Below, piece by piece: positions 31,199 through 43,688 of a stretch of 64,000 nucleotides of DNA (within the stretch, counting starts at the first letter, position 1; each line of letters begins with the position of its first letter). The notes under the pieces were generated by a model. That model had not been told where the DNA came from. It did not search any database and worked only from the letters and a program-made list of their open reading frames with translations. A program made the position numbers and the translations under genes. The stretch spans positions 1,026,501-1,090,500 of the forward strand of contig NC_089852.1 in NCBI RefSeq assembly GCF_036373705.1. The letters run 5' to 3'. This DNA is from Amia ocellicauda. Its lineage: Eukaryota; Chordata; Actinopteri; Amiiformes; Amiidae.

Positions 31199-31372
31199 AC
31201 TGTCACAAACACGCACACACACACACACACACAGACACACTGTCACAAACACGCACACACACACACACACAGACACACTGTCACAAACACGCACACACAC
31301 ACACACACACAGACACACTGTCACAAGCACACACACACTCTCTCTCTCTCACACACACACACACAGTCAGAG
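30181..31372. repeat. 1.2-kb minisatellite with CACTGTCACAAACAC core
   Basis: About 38 units of 25-40 bp each have a constant core ACACTGTCACAAACAC and a variable (CA)n/CACG filler. It is open in all forward frames (His-Thr proteins of over 400 codons) and in reverse frames. Confidence 0.95.
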
Positions 31373-32184
31373 CCGCAGAGGCAGATCTTTGTGTGTGAGT
31401 GAGGAGTGCGTATGGACAGAGTGGAGGAATGAATGAAATAAAGGACTAATGAAGAGGCAGAGAGAGAGAGCGCAGGGGTGCATGTGGATTATAAGCTCAT
31501 CCTCTCACAACAGCTGCCCCCCCCCCCAGCTGGCAGTGCACCAGTGGTGCAGTGATGGAGTGGCGGGGGGGGCGGTATTACCCCAGGGTCAGCCCCCCCG
31601 CCCCTCGATGATTAACACAATTCCACTAAATACAGATGATCCTGGAAGAGCAGCTCAGGCCTGCGTCTCATTACTGCAGCTCAGAGAGACGGACTGACCC
31701 CGCCACACACTGACCCCGCCACACACCGACCCCGCCACACACCGACCCCGCCACACACTGACACACGGACTGACTGTCCAATTGACTCACTTCCTAATAC
31801 ACTGCACTGTGTCTCTCAGTGTGTCAGTGTGTCTGTGTCAGTGAGTCAGTGTGTTTCAGTCTCTGAGTTCCCTCCTTTCATAGTTTCCTCTCCCCCTCCC
31901 TCTTTCCTCCTCTCTCCTCTCAGCCCAGAGAGCTATAACCCCCATAGGAATCATTACCCCCTCTATGCCCCCTCTCTCTCTCTCTCCCTTCTCTCATTCT
32001 CTCTGTTCTCAGCTCAGTGAAGCGACACTCAGTCGGGCGTGACGGGAGTTTTGTGTTGTTCCTCACATAGCCGACACGCGACCCACCGCAAGAGAGGGAG
32101 AGGGCCTGGTGGAGATACCAGGAAGATTATCTCTTTCTCTCGCTCCATCTCGATCCTTCTCTGCCACCCCCCTCTCATCCCCTC
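31373..32184. other. Intergenic; 16-bp tandem repeat and C-rich patch
   Basis: Four copies of CCCCGCCACACACCGA-type units lie at about 31697-31760. The remainder is CT-rich with no gene. Confidence 0.6.
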
Positions 32185-32285
32185 TCTCTCTCTCTCTCAA
32201 TTCAAATTAAAGAAAGCTTTATTGACATGACTGAGTTACATCTGTGCAGTTACAGGCCCAGAGCTCAGGAACAGGGCGCAGGGGA
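32185..32285 (-). mobile_element. Truncated LINE 3' end after (CT)n
   Basis: (CT)n runs directly into CAATTCAAATTAAAGAAAGC and TTTATTGACATGACTGAG. This is the reverse of the tail of the LINE at 1-2015 (AATAAAGC...TTGAATTG). The copy is under 100 bp. Confidence 0.55.
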
Positions 32286-33699
32286 GCCATTCACTCAGGG
32301 AGTATAGACTGGAGAACTTTCTCTCCACGTCTCTCTCAGTCTCTCTCTGCGGTGTTGAGTCTGTATGTCAGTGCCTTTGTATTTGTGAATGATGGCATAG
32401 AAGTGTGTGTGCAGGGGTCAGTAAGAGAGTGTGTGTGTCTGTCTGTATCTGTAAGAGAGAGTGAGTGAGAGAGGGGAGAGAGGGAGGAAGGGAGCGGGGG
32501 AGGGCAGGGGGTGCAGACAGTCTAATTAAATTGCGTCGGCTGCTATTGTCCAGGGCAGCTGGGAGCCCAGCACAGTGACTCTTGATCTGCGTCTTTCACC
32601 AACTGAAAAAAGTATCAGGATCAAAGAGTATCAGTCTATAAGCCCTAGAGACAGACAGAGAGACAGACAGGACATGAGCAGCAATGACACACAAACACAC
32701 ACATTAAAACAGAGAGAAATACTAATAAACATAATAAACCACTGGGTCTGCCTCTGCCTGAGGGACAGTGTGGGAACTGAGAGGAGTCCATGTTTTATTG
32801 TTTAATCCCGAGCTTGTTTGTCAGTTCACATCCTCGTTTATAATATGATTTCATTGGATCACTCTGTTGTATTGTCCCTGTAATATATATTCTTTTTTGT
32901 TTAATAAAAGCTTTGGCAACACCAGAGCACTCCGCTCATGCCAATTCGGCTAATGTAAACTTGAATATAAATACAGACAGACAGACATGGACACAGCCTG
33001 GCACTAAAGAGAAACAGACAGACACACAGACAGGCAGACAGACGGGCAGCGCGCTGCGCAGTCAGTGTCGGGTTGTGCTCGCAGTGTCTTTGCCCTCTGT
33101 CCGCTCCAGGTGTCGGCAGGGAGTCTCCGCCCCGCCCCGGCACACGCCCGGCACACGCCAGTCACACGTCGCCACTCGCCCGACACGCCCCCCGCTCCCC
33201 CGCTGGAGCAGCTGCTGCGACCATATGCCTTCTCCATCACTTTCCCTGCAGAGAGAGGGAGAGAGGGAGAGAGAGGGATAAGCGGAGAGAAAGAGACGGA
33301 GGGGGGTAGGGGAAAGGGCAGCAGGAGGAGCTAAGAGAGGGATGATGGAGGAGATGAAGGGGCCAGTGTTCTTTTACGATTTGACTTGTATTTGTGTATA
33401 ATTGTGAGTGACTCTCTGGCGGGTGATTCCCGTCTCTCCTCCGCTAAACGTGTTACAGCATCCCCGCTCTGTGTGAGACAGCAGGGCACCGGGCTCTACC
33501 ACCTGCCGCCCAGCCGTGGGGGAGGGGAGGGGAGAGGCGGTGTGGGGGGGTCCAGAGGGGTGCACGGGAGAGGTGGGGGGGCACTGATCTCCATTCCCGT
33601 CTCTTCCCCCTTCAAAGCGACTCCGCTACAATCGGCTAAGCGGCGCCGACCCCCTTCCGACTGTTTGCCATCCAAACACAGGCGGGCGGGATCTATTCT
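32286..33699. other. Intergenic, no gene identified
   Basis: Short GA and CAGA microsatellites lie at 32450-32470, 32648-32672 and 32979-33045. A GC-rich patch lies at 33060-33210. I see no exon that I can support. Confidence 0.45.
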
Positions 33700-33783
<84 letters not shown>

Positions 33784-33785
33784 CT
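33700..33785. repeat. (CT)n microsatellite, about 80 bp
   Basis: This is a nearly pure CT dinucleotide run. Confidence 0.95.
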
Positions 33786-34012
33786 CTCTTTCTTTTTCTT
33801 CTCTTTCTTGGCTGGTCCCCCCCCTCTCCCGCTTCTCCCTCTCCCCGGCCGTTCCCATGACAACGGTATCCCAGTGTAGTGAGTGACTGAGGCCTATAGC
33901 GACCTGGACCCCCCCACAGCACCGGCCCAGAGAGAGAGAGAGAGGGAGGGGGTGTATCGACCGTGAGGACCGTGAGAATGAGAGGAGATCCGGTGCACAC
34001 ACCTCGTTATGC

Positions 34013-34060
34013 ATCCATTCACTCGTTCATTCATTCGTTCGTTCATTCATTCAATATTTT
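34013..34060. repeat. (ATTC)n microsatellite
   Basis: CATTCATTCGTTCGTTCATT-type tetranucleotides are followed by a T run. Confidence 0.85.
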
Positions 34061-34084
34061 TTTAAGACGAGATAATATAACTGA

Positions 34085-34460
34085 GAACACACACTGTACA
34101 CACACTGTACACACACACACACTGTACACACTCACACACACACACACTGTTCACACACACACACACTGTACACACACACATACACTGTACATACACAAAC
34201 ACACTGTACACACACACTGCACACACACACACACACACACACTGTTCACACACACACACACACACTGTACACACACACATACACTGTACACACACAGACA
34301 TACACTGTACACACACACACTGTACACACACACACATACACTGTACACACACACACACTGTACACACTCACACACACACTGTACACACTCACACACACAC
34401 TGTACACACACACACACTGTACACACTCACACACACACTGTACACACACTACACACACAT
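34085..34460. repeat. CA-rich repeat with ACTGTACAC core
   Basis: About 20 units of (CA)nCTGTACA lie here, and (TA)n lies nearby at 34573-34591. No gene is seen. Confidence 0.92.
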
Positions 34461-35153
34461 TGAAAGTGTATAGCGGTTGAGGTGTCGTTGGAAGACGAGG
34501 ACTGATAATAATGAGGAGGAAGATGAAGGAGATGACACACACACACATATACGCAATCTAACATAGGCTGCATATATATATATATATATATGAGAGAGAG
34601 GTAACTAAAAAGGCACACACCGATCACATAAACCGTAAAAAGGATGCCACACGCTCTCTGTCTGTCTCTCTCTGATCAGTGTGTAATTCTTGCTGATTGA
34701 AGAGCGGGCCACACAGCAGCGTCACGGTCACAGTGATCACTTCACTCCAAACATCTCAAGATGTATTATTGATGTGTATTATTGTAGCTGTAGTATAGTA
34801 ATCATATTCATATTATTATTATTAATATCAAATGTAGTAGTAGTAGTAGTTCCAGATTAAGACATGGGTTCGGAGCATCAGTGACAGCGTGGGCATCGTG
34901 GCACAGCTGACTATAGTGATGTCTGGATGCTGTGTAAGTCATCCTGTCCTCAGAAAGCGCGACCCTGCGACCACTGTGACCATCATGGTAACAACCAGCG
35001 CCAGAACTGGGCAGAGGCGAGCAGCAGCGACTGTGCGGGTCCCGCTGTGAATGACATTCATAATAATACGCGATTGGAAATGATCCATTTGACATGCTAG
35101 GCTGCCGAGTACGAAGGCTAAAGCAAACCGTGCTGTTTGGGTCAGTTTCACTG

Positions 35154-35190
<37 letters not shown>

Positions 35191-35320
35191 ATCCATATTC
35201 ATCATCGTGAGATTCAGTGTAATCGGTGTAAAGGGCGTGTCGCAGGGGACAGCAATGCTGCTCGTCTTTAGCAGATCCGCTAATGATGTCACCACGACAC
35301 TGGTTTGACAATTATTATTA
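34461..35320. other. AT-rich intergenic stretch with (GAT)n
   Basis: (GAT)n lies at 35154-35190 and (GTA)n at 34834-34850. A minus-strand frame of 168 codons with 12 His is open across the GAT tract but has no ATG start and no family resemblance. Confidence 0.5.
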
Positions 35321-35366
35321 TGATTTATTTCTTGGCAGATGCCCTTATCCTGGGCGACTTACACAA
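35321..35366 (+). repeat. Dispersed repeat core (GCAGATGCCCTTATCC)
   Basis: TGATTTATTTCTTGGCAGAT followed by GCCCTTATCCTGGGCGACTT matches the reverse-oriented copy at 16197-16232. Confidence 0.5.
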
Positions 35367-36352
35367 TATATCATTCACTTTGTGTTCTTGCACTTTAATG
35401 TCAGTACAAACTGTGCTGGTTATGATGGAACTTAATGTGGACCCCCCCAGGACAGCCTCCGAGCTACCCCCCGCACCACCAGCACCCCGGGGCTGCTCAC
35501 TGCCTCAGCACCCACCGAGGCGCCCGACTCCTGCCTCACTGCGTGCCCGGGGGCGGGTTTCCATTCCGGCTGCAGCTGTCTGTCCGTCTGTCTGTCTGAT
35601 GTAACGCACTGGGGTTTTGACACTTTCTTTTCGGGTTACAGATGAAGGAAACGAATCATGACGTCACCGCCGAGCTTCAGCGGCACTTTTTCAAATGATT
35701 AAAACTGAAGCGACGATAAAGATGCATTACAGACAAGATAGTAATATAAGCGGCTGTGGTTCATGTATGTATGTATGTGTGTGTGTCTATCTATCTAAAT
35801 AATAACCGGCAGGCATTCAGCTCAGACAGTCACACACATCTGCATGAATACAGACAGAACAACACCGTCCGGTCCAGTACAATGTGACACAACACAGCGA
35901 GACACGGGCTGCCAGCACCAGCACCCGACAGTGATGGCGGCTCTGCCTCGCCAGGTGCAAGAGACATGCGCACAGCGGACCAAACCATCCTTTTATTCTG
36001 GTGCTCTGAACAGGGGGAGGGAGAGAGTGAGGGTGTGAAGGGGAGAGGAGAACAGGAGGAGAAGGAGGAGAGAGAGAGGGGGGGAATAATGAGAAGGGGA
36101 GTGTGCGGGGAGAGTGGATGGGTGAAACCATTAGGGGTCTACTGAGAGCCATGTTTGGAGATGAATGGACTGGTAAGCGGAGCAGGAGAGAGATGCAGAG
36201 TCCCCGACACTAGCGCACCGAGCCCGAGTCCGAGCCAGCGCTGCCGATACATGCGAGCCTTCCGGGCCGGCGGAGAGAGGGGGGACCACGGCTGACGGTG
36301 TCGGGCCGGGCCGGCGGAGCTTGCAACATAGAGAAGACACGGACGGGAGAGG
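35367..36352. promoter_or_regulatory. Region upstream of CELSR3, likely promoter at right end
   Basis: Sequence to about 36150 shows (TATG/TCTA)n at 35765-35800 and GA-rich patches. From about 36195 it is CpG-rich, with an ETS-type CTTCCGGG at 36259-36266. This probably marks the CELSR3 transcription start region (inference). Confidence 0.35.
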
Positions 36353-36399
<47 letters not shown>

Positions 36400-36427
36400 A
36401 GGGAGGGGGAGAGAGAGATACAGAGAG

Positions 36428-36462
<35 letters not shown>
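36353..36462. repeat. (GA)n tract in CELSR3 5' UTR
   Basis: A GAGA run is interrupted by GGGA and ATACAGAGAG. It ends 16 bp before the CELSR3 ATG. Confidence 0.9.
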
Positions 36463-36463
<1 letters not shown>

Positions 36464-36478
36464 CGGATCTTATCACTA

Positions 36479-38185
36479 ATGGCTGCACTGCTGCTGGGCT
36501 CCAGCCTGCTGTCTCCGCTCCTCCTTGTTCTCATCACCATCCCTTTGTTCGGCGCCAGCCCAGGCGAGGGACCGGGGGGCTCGGACCGCGCCGCTGCCTC
36601 CCACCCCGCCCCCGGACAGGCACGGGGACCCTGGCCGAACCGCTCGGGGGCATCGGCGGCGCTGGCCGGGGGCAGGACGTCGAACGATCCGGGGTGGACG
36701 GTGCTGGACACTCGCTTTCCCCCCAGAGGGTGTCCCGGCCCGGCAGCGTCCGGGCACCTGGGCGGGTTAAACCTTTTGTGTGAAGCCGGGAGAGGCGGGG
36801 AGCTGGAGGAGAGCGGCGAGGGGCGCTGGGCGGCACAGGGGCGCTGTGATGCCCGGACAGGTGTGAGATGCCAATGCGAGAGGGGCGTCGGGTTGGCGTT
36901 GTGCTTCTCCGTGTTGCAAAACGGCAAGAAAAGATTCGTACAAAGGACTAGAGCGCTCCCGCCGCCCTGGCCGCTCCTCCCTTCGCCCTTCGCCCGAGCA
37001 GAGAGAGCCCGGCGCGCCTGGGTTCGGGGGCAGCGCGTCTCGGAGCCTGCTTCTGCCGGGGCTGGGGCTCACAGGCCCCGCTGCCTGGGCTGCCCCCGGC
37101 CGCAGGCACAGGGCTCCACGCACGGCGGCTCGCCAGCTCGCTGCCAGCGCCACACGACCACCGCCGAGACGGAGGGGCGGCTGTCAGCCTGGGCTGGTGA
37201 CGGTGACGGTGACTGTGATGGCCGTGCGGGTTTTTTTCACTCGACTCGGGAGGACAATGGGTCGGAGGCAGGCGGGGCCGACAGCGCCCACGGCGGGGGG
37301 AAAGCCTGCGTGTCCCACCCGAGCCGTCCCCGCACCGCCGCGATGAGCGACACAGCGCCGGGCCGGGGCCGGGGCGACGACACCCCAGCGGCGGCACCAG
37401 CAGAGACACGCCGCTGCGCTACTGGACCGGCCTCCTGTGCACACCTGCGCGGCGCCTCCTCCTCCTCTCACCGCTGCCCCTGTTCCCACAGCGCCGGGTA
37501 CCCGAAGGGACCCCCTCGGGGGAGCACGGAAGAGACGGCCGGACGGGCGCAGGAAAGCCCCTTTGTCAGTGATATCCCCGCCAGCAGGGTCCCGGGAGGA
37601 CGGGGGGCGGACTGGCGGCCGGCTGCCAGCGCTGGGGTGTCCGTGAGCACTGCGAGAGGAGCCGGGCTTTGTGCTGCTGCCGTTACTGACACCGCTGCTC
37701 ACCCCAGGAAGAACGCCATAGCTGGTGCTACTGAGCCGGTAACTGGCGCCAGTGCTAAGAACAGCGCATCTGCTCCAGCTGTGAATACCACCAGCAACGC
37801 CACCTCTACACCCACCGCTCATCGTAACACAGAGACTGTGTCCACTACCAGCACAGCCACAGCCCCTTCTGATGTGAGTCTTACAGCTACGACCACAGCT
37901 GCAACTTCTGCTGCTACTACTATTACTGTTCCTACCACCGTTTTAACTACCAGTAGGGCTGCTACTTCTACTACAACTGCTGCTAGCACTCTTCCTCCTC
38001 CTCCCCCTCCTGCTGCTGCTGCTGCCACTAAATTGACTGCCTCCATCCCCAGCCTGCCTGCAGGGCTCCTGCCCCCAGTGTTGCTGAAGCAGAACCAAGC
38101 AGACAGTCTAAACAGAGGTGCCTGGCTCCCCGGCCTACAGACGGACCCCTTCCCCTACACTGGGACACAGTCCGTGGAGAACTAC

Positions 38186-38233
<48 letters not shown>

Positions 38234-41200
38234 CATAATCTAAATAATGACAATAATGACCAAAGCCTGCTGGATTATCCTCCCACGCAGCAGCCTCCCT
38301 GCGTGGAGTGCCAGCTGTTAAAGGACATGCGATCCTGCGAGGACTCTGTGTGTGTGGACAGTGTGCCTGGCCAGCGTTCGGCCAGCGATCCGGGAGCTGC
38401 GGTCATTGTGCCGTCGAGGCCCGGCGCTTCAGAGCCGATTCAGGGTCGGGGTGTCAGCCTGCAGCAGCTGAGGGCTGAGGGGGAGAGATGGAAGGGGAGA
38501 GACGGGCAGGGAGAGAGGGAGTGGGACAGGGACAGCCAGAGACACAGAGACAGGGAGGGAGGAAGAGGGACAGAGGGGGAGGGGCAGGGAGAGACGGAGG
38601 AGGGAAGAGACAGCTACAGATACAGATATGGAGACAGGGAAGAGATGGGAGAGGGAGGGAGATGGAAAGGGAGGCCCAGGGAGGGAGAGGTGGGGGAAGG
38701 TGGGGAGGGAGAGAGAGAGAAGGAGGGATTTGGAGATGCTGGGGATGGAGGAGAGAGAGAGGGAGACGGGGAAGAAGGGAGGCCGGGGGAGACAGAGGGA
38801 GAGTTGGAGAGAGACTGGGACAGGGAGGCGAGGTTGAAGGAGGGGGAGGAGGGGATGGGACGCACTGCCACGGTGTCCAGATCCCGCCGCGCCGCCAACC
38901 GGCACCCCCACTTCCCGCAGTACAACTACCAGGTGCAGGTGGCGGAGAACCAGCCGCCTGGCACCTCGGTCATCGACATGGCAGCGCAGGACCCTGACCC
39001 AGGCGAGGCGGGGCGTCTCAGCTACAGCATGGCGCCGCTCATGAACAGCCACTCCACCGAGTACTTCCACATCAACCCGACCAGCGGCCTGCTCACCACC
39101 GCCAAGGTGCTGGACCGCGAGCACATGGACCTGCACTACTTCCGGGTCACGGCGCTGGACCACGGATCCCCCCGGCTGTCCGCCACCACCATGGTCGCCA
39201 TCACGGTGTCAGACCGCAATGACCACGGCCCGGTGTTCGAGCAGAGCGAGTATCGCGAGACCATCCGAGAGAACGTGGAGGAGGGCTACCCCATCCTGCA
39301 GCTGCGTGCCACCGACCTGGACGCCCCCTCCAACGCCAACATCCGCTACCGCTTCGTGGGGGAGCCATCCGCGCCCGGCCGTGCCGCCTTCGAGATCGAC
39401 CCGCGCTCCGGGCTGATCACCACACGGGGCCCGGTGGACCGCGAGAGCACGGAGAGGTACGCGCTGGTGGTGGAGGCCAGCGACCAGGGCAAGGAGCCGG
39501 GCCCGCGCTCGGCCAGCGTGCGCGTCTTCATCACCGTGCTGGATGAGAACGACAACGTGCCACAGTTCAGCGAGAAGCGCTACGTGGTGCAGGTGCGGGA
39601 GGACGTGCGGCCGCACTCCGAGGTCCTGCGGGTCAGTGCCTCGGACCGCGACAAGGACAGCAACGCCGTGGTCCACTACAACATCATCAGCGGGAACAGC
39701 CGGGGGCAGTTCTCCATCGACAGCGTGACCGGCGAGATCCAGGTGGTGGCGCCGCTGGACTTCGAGTCGGAGCGCGAGTACACGCTGCGTGTGCGTGCCC
39801 AGGACAACGGCCGGCCGCCGCTGTCCAACAACACGGGCATTGTGAGTGTGCAGGTGACTGACGTCAACGACAACGCGCCCATCTTCGTCAGCACGCCTTT
39901 CCAGGTGACGGTGCTGGAGAGCGCGCCGGTCGGCCACTCCATCCTGCACGTGCAGGCCATTGACACGGACGCCAGTGACAACGCGCGGCTGGAGTACAAA
40001 CTGACCGGCACAGCGCCTGACACGCCCTTCGTCATCAACAGTGCCACGGGCTGGGTGTCGGTGAGCTCGGCGTTGGACCGTGAGTCCGTGGAGCACTACT
40101 TCTTCGGCGTGGAGGCGCGAGACTACGGCACGCCCTCCCTCTCCGCGTCCGCCAGCGTCACCATCACCGTGATGGACGTCAACGACAACCGTCCGGAGTT
40201 CCTGCAGCGTGAGTATTCCGTGCGGCTGAACGAGGACGCGTCCGTGGGCACCAGCGTGGTCAGTGTGACAGCGGTGGACCGCGACATCAACAGTGCCGTG
40301 ACCTACCAGATCACCGGCGGCAACACGCGCAACCGCTTCTCCATCAGCACGCAGGGCGGCGCGGGACTTCTGACCCTCGCCCTGCCGCTTGACTACAAGC
40401 AGGAGCGCCGCTACGTACTCACAGTCACCGCCTCCGACCGCACACTGCACGACACCTGCCAGGTGCACGTCAATATCACGGACGCCAACACACACCGGCC
40501 CGTTTTCCAGAGCGCGCACTACTCCGTGTCGGTGAACGAGGACCGGCCGCCCGGCAGCACGGTGGTGGTCATTAGCGCGACGGACGAAGACGTGGGTGAG
40601 AACGCGCGCATCACTTACTTCCTGGAGGACAACATCCCGCAGTTCCGCATTGACCCGGCTACCGGCGCCATCACGCTACAGACCGAGCTGGACTACGAGG
40701 ACCAGCTGACCTACACGCTGGCCATCACCGCACGCGACAACGGCATCCCACAGAAGTCCGACACCACCTACGTGGAGATAAACGTGAACGACGTGAATGA
40801 CAACGCTCCGCAGTTCCTCAGCCCACGCTACCAGGGAGCCGTGAGCGAAGACGCGCCACCCTTCACCAGCGTGTTGCAGATCTCCGCCACCGACCGCGAC
40901 GCCCACGCCAACGGCCGTGTGCAGTACACCTTCCAGAACGGCGAGGACGGGGATGGCGACTTCACCATCGAGCCCACCTCTGGCATCGTGCGCACCGTGC
41001 GCCGGCTGGACCGCGAGAGCGTGCCCTTCTACGAGCTCACCGCCTTCGCCGTGGACCGCGGCATCCCCGCCCAGCGCACGCCCGTCCACATCCAGGTCAC
41101 CGTGCTGGACGTCAATGACAATGCGCCTGTGTTCCCCGCTGATGACTTCGAGGTGTTCGTGAAGGAGAACAGCGCGGTGGGCTCCGTGGTGGCACAGATC

Positions 41201-41681
41201 ACCGCCACTGACCCGGATGAGGGCGCCAACGCGCAGATCATGTACCAGATTGTGGAGGGCAACATCCCTGAGATCTTCCAGATGGACATCTTCTCCGGGG
41301 AGCTGACCACGCTGATCGACCTGGACTACGAGGCCCGCTCGGAGTACGTCATCGTGGTGCAGGCCACCTCTGCGCCGCTGGTCAGCCGCGCCACCGTGCG
41401 CATCAAGCTGGTGGACCAGAACGACAACGAGCCCGTCCTGCAAGACTTCAAGATCATCTTCAATAACTTTGTGTCCAACCGTTCCAACAGCTTCCCCAGC
41501 GGCGTGATTGGGCGCGTGCCGGCGCGGGACCCCGACGTCAGTGACCGCCTCTACTTCTCCTTCAGCAGCGGCAATGAGCTCAACCTGCTGCTGCTCAACC
41601 ACACCAGCGGGGAGCTGAGGCTCAGTCGCAAGCTGGACAACAACCGGCCTCTCGTGGCCTCCATGGTGGTGGTTGTCACTG
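36479..41681 (+). CDS. CELSR3: CELSR3 exon 1: signal peptide, N-terminal region, cadherin repeats 1-9
   Basis: The exon is one open frame of 1734 codons from ATG 36479 to the donor GTCACTG|GTAAGA. Residues 1-26 ([20 protein letters not shown]) look like a signal peptide, which supports this start. Residues 27-800 are Gly/Pro/Arg-rich, then Thr/Ala/Ser-rich (about 455-525), poly-Pro/Ala, 16 Asn (570-585, AAT repeat 38186-38233), and a Glu/Gly/Arg-rich block (about 665-795). A basic [11 protein letters not shown] lies at 801-810. Nine cadherin repeats follow, with linkers at about 911 (DRNDH), 1021 (DENDN), 1127, 1232, 1334 (DANTH), 1437, 1543 and 1645. Human has only about 310 residues before EC1. 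Minus-strand frames of up to 436 codons are shadows. Confidence 0.93.
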
Positions 41682-43568
41682 GTAAGAGCCCGGCACACTT
41701 TCCCTGTCCTACTGCTGTGTCTCTCTCCGTGTGTCTCTGTCTGTCTCTCTCTCTGTGTCTCTCAGTGTGTCTCTCAATAAGTGCTTTATTGGTGTGACAA
41801 TAGTATATTAGTTTTGCCAAAGCAATCCACAAATGATAACAAACAATATAACATATAAACTCTACAGAAAATACGTATAAATACCCCTCCCCCACCCTCA
41901 TACAGCACAAATACAAACAGAACAGCTTCCCTTCCCCCCTCCCTCCCTCTAGCAGGCATGGTGTCTACACTGTACACTGTCCCTCAGGCTGGTGTCACGT
42001 GCTGTCCTCAGTTGGACACATATTGGGCAGCCAGTGGGGCTGAGTGTCCCACTCCCAGTCTCTGTCATTTGTGGGAATTGTGGGTTGGAGATACTAATTT
42101 TACTGTGTGTGTTTTACTAAATTGTCCCTTGTTTGGCAATATTTTTCACATTTCTGTGTGTTACTCTGTGTCCTCGGTCTGTCTCTCTCTCTCTCTCTGT
42201 GATTCACTCTGTGTCTCTGTCTGTCTCTCTGTCTCTCTGTCTGTCTGTCTGTCTCTCAGGATTTTCCTTTGCGCTTTTTTTGTTGAGTTTTATATTTGTC
42301 TTGTGTGTGTTTTTGCTTTTTTGGGCTGTCATGTGTTTTGTTGGGACTGGGTAATAATCTGGGTCTGAACTGAGCTTTGCTGGAGTTGGACCGGGCTGGA
42401 CTGGACTGGGTTGGACCGGGCTGGACTGGATTAGGCAATACTGTACTCTGCTGGTTGTTCCTTGGTGTTCAGTGTACATTAGCAAGCTGGGTTTGGATTT
42501 CCTAGGCTGTACTGGACTGGACTGGACTGGACTGGACTTGGGGTGCTGTGTGTATAGAGGAGGCTCTGAGGGGGAGGGTGCAGTGTGAAGGTCTGCACAG
42601 AGGCAGGATTACACCCTGGCTGGCTGGCCGCCTGGCAGATGTGTTTGGGGAGGTTTTTAAAAGCTGGTTGTCTATGCTTGAAAGGCTCTGAGCTTCATGG
42701 TCTGCTGGCCGGGGAGGGAGGGAGAGTGGAGGACGACAGGGCAGACTTATTCATTTATTCATTTATTTATGTATTCTACTGCCCCCCCCCAACCCCCTTT
42801 ACACATGTGGAGCCGACTGGCTGCCTCCCTGTCCGCAGACCGGCTGACTGAGTCAACGACACCCTTTGAGTGCTGGACAGGTGTAGTGTGTGTTGTGTGC
42901 AGTGTGTGCAGTGTGTAGTGTGTAGTGTGTAGTGAGCACTGTGTGCAGTGTGTAGTGTGTAGTGTGCAGTGTGTGCAGTTTGTAGTGTGTAGTGTGTAGT
43001 GTGCAGTGTGAAGTGTGTAGTGTGCAGTGTGTAGTACTGAGGAGGTTGTCTTATGGTCCTATTGCAGTGCAGTATAGTATAGTGTGTGGTTCACTGGGAG
43101 CTGGGAGACGGGACCGGCTCGGTGGCCCCTGCTGGCGCACAGTGACAGTCTGGGGTGTGTTGGAGGCGGGACGTTCAGGAAGAGTTCCCTCAGGTTCTGT
43201 GGCTCTGGAGTTGGGGGGTGTTGGAGGGATGGGGAGGTTCTTCAGAGTGCGTTGACGGACGGAGGTGTGCGTCTCAGCGGGGCCTGACCTTTGCTCCGCA
43301 CACGTAATGGCATTGTGTGACCTTTGACCCCCCGACTTAATAACATTTAAAACGTCTATAACAACACTTCCTCCTGACCACACGAGTCAGAAGGCCTGTG
43401 CCATCGCTGCCGGTGTTGTGATTGATGGGGTTGGGTGTCTGTGTGTCCCTGCCAATGAGAGATGAGGATTCTTGTGTATTCTTGTACCTTATTGTGATTA
43501 TGTTGGCTACCTGGGTTTCACTGTGTGTGTCTGTGTGTGGACTGTTTAAAGAAAGAGAGAGAAATATC

Positions 43569-43640
<72 letters not shown>

Positions 43641-43653
43641 AGCATGTGTGTAA

Positions 43654-43688
<35 letters not shown>

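Noticed and set aside
27520..31372. Regularly spaced repeats considered as a CRISPR-like array
   Set aside because: Unit lengths vary, the fillers are CA runs rather than unique spacers, no cas genes are present and the context is animal nuclear DNA.
30119..31436. Open frames of 427-433 codons (His-Thr repeats)
   Set aside because: They are translations of the CA-rich minisatellite.
33850..33875. RFX X-box-like sequence (GTTCCCATGACAAC)
   Set aside because: Two positions violate the GTNRCC-N-RGYAAC consensus, and it lies next to a CT microsatellite 2.6 kb from the nearest gene start.
36139..36927. Minus-strand open frame of 262 codons over the CELSR3 start
   Set aside because: It crosses the (GA)n tract as Ser-Leu repeats and is otherwise antisense to CELSR3 exon 1.
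39209..41698. Minus-strand open frames of 436 and 340 codons opposite CELSR3 exon 1
   Set aside because: They are shadows of the cadherin repeats (GTC/GAC-rich codons); no start or splice context is visible and the plus frame is unambiguous.
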